Origin: CAZZDK01 sp964652235
GTDB taxonomy: Bacteria > Pseudomonadota > Alphaproteobacteria > UBA9219
DNA length: 64,000 nucleotides
Reading direction: 5' to 3'
Assembly: GCA_964652235.1 (NCBI GenBank)
Contig: CAZZDK010000002.1
Span: 1-64,000 of the forward strand
Shown here: in pieces, positions 58,851-64,000 of the stretch
How the letters are laid out: each line of letters opens with the position of its first letter
Numbering within the stretch: the first letter of the stretch is position 1
The notes under the pieces: generated by a model
Databases searched by the model: none
What the model was told of the DNA's origin: nothing
What the model saw: the letters and a program-made list of their open reading frames with translations, nothing else
Program-made: the position numbers and the translations under genes

Positions 58851-59261
58851 ATGTCCTTGATCCATTGGAACAGCGAAATGAGTGTTGGGATTCCGTCTAT
58901 CGACGCCCAGCATCAAAAACTTGTAGAGATGCTCAACAAGCTTCACGGCGCGACCTATCAGGGCAAAGGGCATGAAGTTGTCGGCGATACGTTGACGGGC
59001 TTAATGAACTACACGATTGAGCATTTTGCTTATGAAGAAAAACTCTTTCAGGAAACAAGCTATCCGGACGCTGAGGCTCATGCAGCTGAACATGCCACCT
59101 TAACCCGCAAAGTGATGGACATCCACGAAAAGTTCAAAAGCGGCGTGACAACAGCCTTGACGCAGGAAGTCCTTCTCTTCCTTGTCAACTGGGTCATGGA
59201 TCACACGATGGACAGCGACAAAAAATACAGCGCGCATTTGATCGCTGCTGGGGTTCGATAA
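58851..59261 (+). CDS. Bacteriohemerythrin
   Basis: 136 residues, the usual single-domain size. A four-helix bundle that binds oxygen at a di-iron centre. Predicted ligands: His21 (DAQHQKL), His58 and Glu62 (IEHFAYEEKL), His77 and His81 (HAAEH), His118 and Asp123 (WVMDHTMDSDKKY). All seven are present. In bacteria such proteins carry or sense O2 or protect iron enzymes. It stands between the tape measure and DUF2460 tail genes with its own leader, so it is prophage cargo and not a tail component. Confidence 0.93.
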   Translation: MSLIHWNSEMSVGIPSIDAQHQKLVEMLNKLHGATYQGKGHEVVGDTLTGLMNYTIEHFAYEEKLFQETSYPDAEAHAAEHATLTRKVMDIHEKFKSGVTTALTQEVLLFLVNWVMDHTMDSDKKYSAHLIAAGVR

Positions 59262-59283
59262 CCCCCAAGCCCAAGGATAAAAT

Positions 59284-59883
59284 ATGACCTTTCACGAAAT
59301 CCGCTTCCCGGATGACATTGCCTATGGGGCAACGGGCGGGCCGGAATATCTGACCTCTGTCGTCTCGATGGCATCCGGTTATGAACAACGCAATGCCAAC
59401 TGGTCGGCGGCGCGCGGCAAGTGGAACGTGGCGTCCGGCTTGAAGCATCAAGCCCAACTTAACACGCTGATTGCCTTCTTTCGCGCACGCAAAGGAAAGG
59501 CTTACGGTTTCAGGTTCAAAGATTGGACGGATTACAAGGCAACTGCCCAAGCCCTCGGCGCAGGGGATGGGACGACAAAGACCTTCCAATTCGTCAAAAG
59601 CTACACCTCCGGCGCGGACAGCGAAACACGCACAATCACAAAACCCGTCTTGGGAACCGTTGTTCCTTATCTCGGCGGCGTTAAACAAACGTCCGGTTGG
59701 TCGGTTAATACGGCAACGGGTTTGCTCTCCTTTGCGCTTGCTCCGGCGCAGGGTGTGGCGGTTACAGCAGATTTTGAGTTTGACGTGCCCGTGCGTTTTG
59801 ATACCGACAGCATGGCTGTCAGCATTGAACAATTCGACCTTCACCAATGGTCGGACATCCCCGTTATAGAAATCCGCGTATAG
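59284..59883 (+). CDS. DUF2460 tail protein (GTA-type distal tail)
   Basis: 199 residues. FHEIRFPDDIAYGATGGPEYLTSVVSMASGYEQRNANWSAARGKWNV is the signature of DUF2460 (TIGR02217) proteins, and FRARKGKAYGFRFKDWTDY follows. In the alphaproteobacterial gene transfer agent the homologue forms the distal tail ring. Probably the same role here. Confidence 0.93.
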   Translation: MTFHEIRFPDDIAYGATGGPEYLTSVVSMASGYEQRNANWSAARGKWNVASGLKHQAQLNTLIAFFRARKGKAYGFRFKDWTDYKATAQALGAGDGTTKTFQFVKSYTSGADSETRTITKPVLGTVVPYLGGVKQTSGWSVNTATGLLSFALAPAQGVAVTADFEFDVPVRFDTDSMAVSIEQFDLHQWSDIPVIEIRV

Positions 59884-59940
59884 AGTAGATCGTGATTGGT
59901 TCTTCACCAATCGCGTGAATCTGCTCGGAGATATAAATCC

Positions 59941-60783
59941 ATGAAAACAGCATCAACTCAACTCGCCACGCACATCGCTGGCGAGACCACCACACTTGCG
60001 ACCTGTTGGAAGGTCACGCGCAAGGACGGTGCTGTATTTGGGTTCACAGATTTCGACCGTGACCTGACCATTGACGGTATCGTTTATAAGGCGCGAACGG
60101 GTTATACGCGTTCTGCCGTCCATACGATTGCCGACCTGTCCGTGGACAATCTCGACATTGAAAGCGCATTTGACAGCGAAGCTATTACACCAGCCGATTT
60201 ACGCTCCGGCTTTTGGGACAATGCCGAAGTTCTGATCTTTCTGGTCAATTGGGCTGCACTTTCGCAAGGCAAGATCATTCTCAAGCGAGGAACTATCGGC
60301 CAAGTCGAACTTAAAGACACGATTTTCAAGGCCGAGCTACGCGGCCTGACGCAAGCGCTCTCGCAACAGATTGGCGAACTTTACACCCCCAATTGTCGTG
60401 CCGATCTTGGGGATGCGCGCTGCAAAATTGATCTTGCCGCGCTGACAACCTCCGGCACGGTCACGGCAGTTTCGGACAAGTATGGTTTCACAGACACCGC
60501 CCGCATCGAGGCAACCGACTATTGGAGCGGCGGCCTTCTGACATGGACAAGCGGCGCGAATGCAAGCCGCAAGATGGAAGTCCGTTCTTTTGCCTCAGGT
60601 GTTTTTACGCTTTTCCTTCCTATGCCGTCCGAAATCAATGTCGGCGATGCCTATGCGGTGCAACCTGGCTGCGACAAATCGTTTTCAATGTGCTGCGGGC
60701 GTTTCAAGAACGCCGTGAACTTTCGAGGCGAACCGCACGTTCCCGGCACGGATGCCGTTTTGAGTTACCCCGATGGAAAATAG
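59941..60783 (+). CDS. DUF2163 tail hub protein (GTA-type)
   Basis: 280 residues from the ATG at 59941. LATCWKVTRKDGAVFGFTDFDRDLTIDGIVYKA and the LTQALSQQIGELYTPNCRADLGDARCKIDL cysteine motif mark DUF2163 (TIGR02218). The C-terminal CDKSFSMCCGRFKNAVNFRGEPHVPG holds further conserved cysteines. It overlaps the NlpC/P60 gene by 11 bases, the same order as in the GTA. A hairpin GATTGGT/ACCAATC lies before its start. Confidence 0.93.
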   Translation: MKTASTQLATHIAGETTTLATCWKVTRKDGAVFGFTDFDRDLTIDGIVYKARTGYTRSAVHTIADLSVDNLDIESAFDSEAITPADLRSGFWDNAEVLIFLVNWAALSQGKIILKRGTIGQVELKDTIFKAELRGLTQALSQQIGELYTPNCRADLGDARCKIDLAALTTSGTVTAVSDKYGFTDTARIEATDYWSGGLLTWTSGANASRKMEVRSFASGVFTLFLPMPSEINVGDAYAVQPGCDKSFSMCCGRFKNAVNFRGEPHVPGTDAVLSYPDGK

Positions 60784-61225
60784 CCCCTCCCGCATGGACG
60801 CGGTGCTTGAAGCCCGCGCATGGCTAGACACGCCGTTTCATCATCAAGCCTCGGTCAAAGGGGCTGGTTGCGATTGCATCGGCCTGATTAAGGGTGTTGG
60901 CGTTGCGCTGGGGCTGGTCGATTACGATCCGGCCTCACCGCAAGCGCAGGCCTTCGCCAATTACTCCATGCTGCCTAACAGCCGCCGTATGCGCGAAGGT
61001 TTGGCCACATGGTTGGTCGAAATCCCCGTGGCCGATGCGACGCTGGCGGACATCTACTTCATGGCGTGGGGACGCGAACCTCAGCATGTCGCGCTGATCA
61101 CCGACAAAGGCATCATTCATAGCTATTCCGGCGTGGGCAAAGTTGTTGAACATGCACTCGATAATGATTGGAAGCGCCGCATTGTCGCGGCGTACCGTTA
61201 CCCCGTTTTTTCTGAAAGCGAATAA
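60773..61225 (+). CDS. NlpC/P60 family tail peptidase
   Basis: 150 residues. A cysteine peptidase that cuts cell-wall peptide bridges during DNA entry. Catalytic Cys35 lies in GAGCDCIGLIKG, and the His in PQHVALITDKGIIHSYSG. Shorter than cellular NlpC/P60 enzymes and without a signal peptide, as usual in tail tips. Homologue of the peptidase encoded before the tail hub in the GTA. Confidence 0.92.
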   Translation: MENSPSRMDAVLEARAWLDTPFHHQASVKGAGCDCIGLIKGVGVALGLVDYDPASPQAQAFANYSMLPNSRRMREGLATWLVEIPVADATLADIYFMAWGREPQHVALITDKGIIHSYSGVGKVVEHALDNDWKRRIVAAYRYPVFSESE

Positions 61226-64000
61226 ATGGCCGTTCTTGCTCTGGGTCTCGTTGGCGCTGGGTTGACATCTGCCATCGGGATCGGCGCGTCCATCGGCTGG
61301 ATGGGCGGAGTCGTTCTCGGCAATCTTTTGTTTGGCGGCAGCAAAGGACAAAACGTCGAAGGCTCGCGTCTTAGCGATCTATCCGTTCAGTCCTCCACCT
61401 ATGGAGGCACGATTCAACTTGTCTATGGCACGATGCGCGTGTCCGGCAACATTATCTGGTCTACGCCTCTGAAAGAAACCCGCCATGTCTCACGCCAACG
61501 CGGTGGCAAAGGAGGTGGCGGGGGAAGCTCAACCCAGACGACCTACACTTATTCGGTCTCGTTCGCGGTCGGGCTTTGCGCTGGGCCTGTTTCAACCGTT
61601 CGGCGCGTGTGGGCGGACACGAAGCTCATTTACGACGCAACGGCCAGCAACACGCAAGCAACTGAAAAATATCCCGGCGTTGTCCTCATTCACACGGGGA
61701 GCGAAGACCAACAGCCTGACAGCACAATGGAAATGCATCTCGGCACGGGGAACGCCCCCGCCTATCGCGGGCTTTGTTTTCTGACCTTTACGGATTTGCA
61801 GTTGGCTGACTTCGCCAACCGTATCCCGAACATTAGCGCCGAGGTCGTGGCATCGGGCGCGATGGATTGCGATGCCGTTATCTTTCCAAAGATCCCCAGC
61901 ATGTACCGCGAGGGTGGCGTGATTGACTCTGCACGCGGCGTCTTGCTCTGCGTCAATTCGACGCGCGCCTTCAAATACGATCTTGTCAACAACACGCTGG
62001 CACTCAACGTGCCGCTTGTGAATGACGTGTATGGCGATTTGCGAGGGCTTGATAGCGAAGGATACCTCTATCATGCTACGGACGCTTATGGTGTCGGGAT
62101 GCATCTGTGCAAGCGCAACCCCGACACGATGGCTGTGGTTGCTAAAACAACAAAGAGGATTGATTTTAGCGTTAGCGGGTTCGTGCTGGGCGACAAAATC
62201 TTCGTGCATCGGTCGCGCAAGGTTTATGATCTTGACTTCGGCCTCGTCGCCGATCTTTCGGTATGGCTCCCCAGCGCGAACGAAGCCCCCATGTGCGCGG
62301 ATGCCGATGGGCGTTACTGGCAGGCCGCTGCCGACAAAATCCGGCGCGTGGAAGTCGATATTCTCGGCAACGGTAACGTGGTCGAATGGGATATTTCGGC
62401 TTGGACGAGCGGCCAGCGTCCCAACATTATCTTCTGGGACGACACGACCGGACATTTGTATTTCAAAGTCAATATGTTGCATCGGATTGTCAAATGGCAT
62501 CCCGATAACGGTTTTGTTGCCTATGTCGATGGTGTTGCGCTGGCGGTTGGATACACGTTGCAAGATGATTATGCCTTCCCGCAGAAAGGACGGCTCTGGG
62601 CCACAAATGACGTTACGGCCACGCTAGTTGATCTTGTTTCGATGCGCATTGAGAAGACGATCAATCTCCTGCCATATATCCCCACGAATGCCACGCATTT
62701 TTGCGGCTGTTACGAGAAGTTCACGCATAGCGCGATCATCATGACCGATGCCGGAGAGGTCAAATATCCTCTCGAACGCTACGGTTCCGACAATGTTTCA
62801 TTGGCAGGCATCCTGACGGATTTGTGCAAACGGGCGGGGTTGAAACAAACCGACATTTTGACAAATCAAGTCAGCCAATCCGTGCATGGCTATGTCATGA
62901 GCCGCCGCGCTGCGGCCCGTAATGCCATTGAACCCTTGCTTGGCGCATACTTCATTGACGCGGCGGAGACAGACGGCGTGCTGCGCTTTATCCCGCGTGG
63001 GCAGAACTTGGCGGCAACAATCCCCTACGACGACCTTGGCGCGGTAGAGGGTTCGGTAAACAATAATCCCCTGCGCATAACAGAAACCCGCACGCAGGAA
63101 CTGGAACTGCCGCAACGGATCGACTTGACCCATTACGACCCTGACCGTGACTATCAGAGCAACACGCAAAATGCCGCGCGCGCTGGTAATGCCGTCACGA
63201 CCAAAGACCAACAAACGGTTGAACTATCTATCGCTCTGTTAGCAGATGAAGCGGCCCAGATCGCGGACAAGACGCTCACCAGCGCGTGGATTGGGCGGAA
63301 CCAGTTCGAATTCAATCTGCCGCCCAAATGGCTGCGGCTTGATCCCACGGATGTGATCGACGTCCTATTGCCGGACGCGACTTTGGCCTTGCGCCTGACG
63401 CAGGTGGATTTTGGCGGCAACAACATCGTGGCCTGCAAGGCGGTAGCCGAAGATGAGATTGCCTATACGTCCAATGCCAAGGGCGCTGGCGTGCCGATTG
63501 CGTCCAACCCGATCCCCATTTCCACGCCGATCTCGGCCTTGGTCATGGATCTGCCCATGCTTCGCGCCGAGGACGACGGTCTGGGGCTTTATTACGCACT
63601 GGCGCTCAAAAATAACGGGACAGCCAGCCTTTACAAATCGCCGGATGCGCTGACGTGGAGCATCACCGGAACGGGCGAAGCGGCTCCGGCCTATGGATGG
63701 GCTTCGAGCGTTTTGGCCGCATCTTTTAGCCCGTGGTCGTGGGACGAGAAGAATACCGTTCAAATCGCACTTTCTCACGGCACGCTGGACAGTAAGACAG
63801 CGCTGGAAGTTCTCAATTGGAACAATGTCGGCATTTTGGGTGATGAGCTGATCCAATGGAAAAACGCCACGCTTCTGGCCGAGAACCTTTACCAGCTATC
63901 CGGCCTCCTGCGCGGGCGACGCGGCACGGAGTGGGCCACGGGCACACACAAGATCGGCGACCGCTTCGTCGTTCTGGCAACGGACGGTTTTTACCGCATG
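61226..64000 (+). CDS. Phage tail hub/host specificity protein (partial, GTA gp15-like)
   Basis: 925 codons without a stop, running out of the window. The start ATG follows the peptidase stop directly. The N-terminal part (GNLLFGGSKGQNVEGSRLSDLSVQSSTYGGTIQLVYGTMRVSGNIIW, residues 36-85) and the FCGCY...SLAGILTDLCKRAGL part near 500-540 match tail hub proteins. Between about 219 and 520 lies a region with repeated beta segments and conserved Asp/Gly turns that looks like a beta-propeller inserted in the hub. It is absent from a compact GTA hub. Confidence 0.9.
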   Translation, partial: MAVLALGLVGAGLTSAIGIGASIGWMGGVVLGNLLFGGSKGQNVEGSRLSDLSVQSSTYGGTIQLVYGTMRVSGNIIWSTPLKETRHVSRQRGGKGGGGGSSTQTTYTYSVSFAVGLCAGPVSTVRRVWADTKLIYDATASNTQATEKYPGVVLIHTGSEDQQPDSTMEMHLGTGNAPAYRGLCFLTFTDLQLADFANRIPNISAEVVASGAMDCDAVIFPKIPSMYREGGVIDSARGVLLCVNSTRAFKYDLVNNTLALNVPLVNDVYGDLRGLDSEGYLYHATDAYGVGMHLCKRNPDTMAVVAKTTKRIDFSVSGFVLGDKIFVHRSRKVYDLDFGLVADLSVWLPSANEAPMCADADGRYWQAAADKIRRVEVDILGNGNVVEWDISAWTSGQRPNIIFWDDTTGHLYFKVNMLHRIVKWHPDNGFVAYVDGVALAVGYTLQDDYAFPQKGRLWATNDVTATLVDLVSMRIEKTINLLPYIPTNATHFCGCYEKFTHSAIIMTDAGEVKYPLERYGSDNVSLAGILTDLCKRAGLKQTDILTNQVSQSVHGYVMSRRAAARNAIEPLLGAYFIDAAETDGVLRFIPRGQNLAATIPYDDLGAVEGSVNNNPLRITETRTQELELPQRIDLTHYDPDRDYQSNTQNAARAGNAVTTKDQQTVELSIALLADEAAQIADKTLTSAWIGRNQFEFNLPPKWLRLDPTDVIDVLLPDATLALRLTQVDFGGNNIVACKAVAEDEIAYTSNAKGAGVPIASNPIPISTPISALVMDLPMLRAEDDGLGLYYALALKNNGTASLYKSPDALTWSITGTGEAAPAYGWASSVLAASFSPWSWDEKNTVQIALSHGTLDSKTALEVLNWNNVGILGDELIQWKNATLLAENLYQLSGLLRGRRGTEWATGTHKIGDRFVVLATDGFYRM

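Larger units (their letters stand above)
26903..64000. mobile_element. Temperate siphophage-like prophage, right end outside window
   Basis: Begins at the 3' end of tRNA-Thr and contains integrase, excisionase-like gene, CI/Cro-type switch, recombination and replication genes, methyltransferases, terminase, head and tail genes in typical phage order. The head genes resemble lambda; the distal tail genes resemble the alphaproteobacterial GTA type. The right attachment site and any lysis module lie beyond 64000 or were not recognised. Every structural gene seen is intact, so the element may be functional. Confidence 0.93.

Overview
The window looks like one contig of a draft alphaproteobacterial genome. 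It has a 10-base run of N inside nuoB. The evidence for the lineage is a full 14-gene nuoA-nuoN operon followed directly by birA, coaX and an RNase J gene, the rpsB-tsf pair, a class I methyltransferase divergent from gloB, citramalate-based isoleucine synthesis, and a prophage whose distal tail genes resemble those of the alphaproteobacterial gene transfer agent (GTA). I cannot name a genus from the sequence alone.

Bases 1-26,845 are chromosomal. On the minus strand lie rpsB and tsf (translation), a methyltransferase, and then one very compact transcription unit running nuoA-B-C-D-E-F-G-[GIY-YIG remnant]-H-I-J-K-L-M-N-birA-coaX-rnj. Most junctions in it overlap by 1-14 bases. The only loose junction is nuoG/nuoH, where about 500 bases carry a frameshifted GIY-YIG endonuclease gene and palindromic repeats. 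Behind nuoA come tRNA-Asp, a duplicated tRNA 3' end, a small secreted protein, lysA and cimA overlapping tail to tail, and a HEAT-like protein. In front of cimA is a possible attenuator: a short ORF ending in four consecutive Ile codons, placed so that its mRNA would be leaderless. tRNA-Lys and tRNA-Thr follow.

From the 3' end of tRNA-Thr (26,920) to the window end lies a temperate siphophage-type prophage, cut by the window edge. Its layout is: integrase and excisionase-like gene; a CI/Cro-type switch with recurring 17-bp operators; a recombination and replication block (RuvC-like resolvase, Sak4-like ATPase, SSB-like protein, Fe-S PD-(D/E)XK nuclease, RecD-like helicase, Toprim primase-helicase); two repeat arrays that could be origin or partition sites; two DNA methyltransferases; a minus-strand island of small genes; a lambda-like head module (terminase pair, gpW, portal, S49 protease with nested scaffold, decoration, capsid); and a tail module (tail tube, chaperone with a -1 frameshift site, tape measure) that ends in GTA-like genes (DUF2460, DUF2163, NlpC/P60, tail hub). 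Two unexpected cargo genes sit in the tail module: an antisense endonuclease/exonuclease/phosphatase-family gene and a bacteriohemerythrin. No lysis genes were recognised with confidence before the window ends.

The most unusual signals are the alternating pairs of CACTCA/TGAGTG inside the primase gene, the roughly 20 decamer repeats at helical spacing downstream of it, the isoleucine-codon leader ORF of cimA, the A AAA AAC frameshift site in the tail chaperone gene, the cytosine methyltransferase gene that reads as methyltransferase in two frames, and the hemerythrin and nuclease cargo genes.
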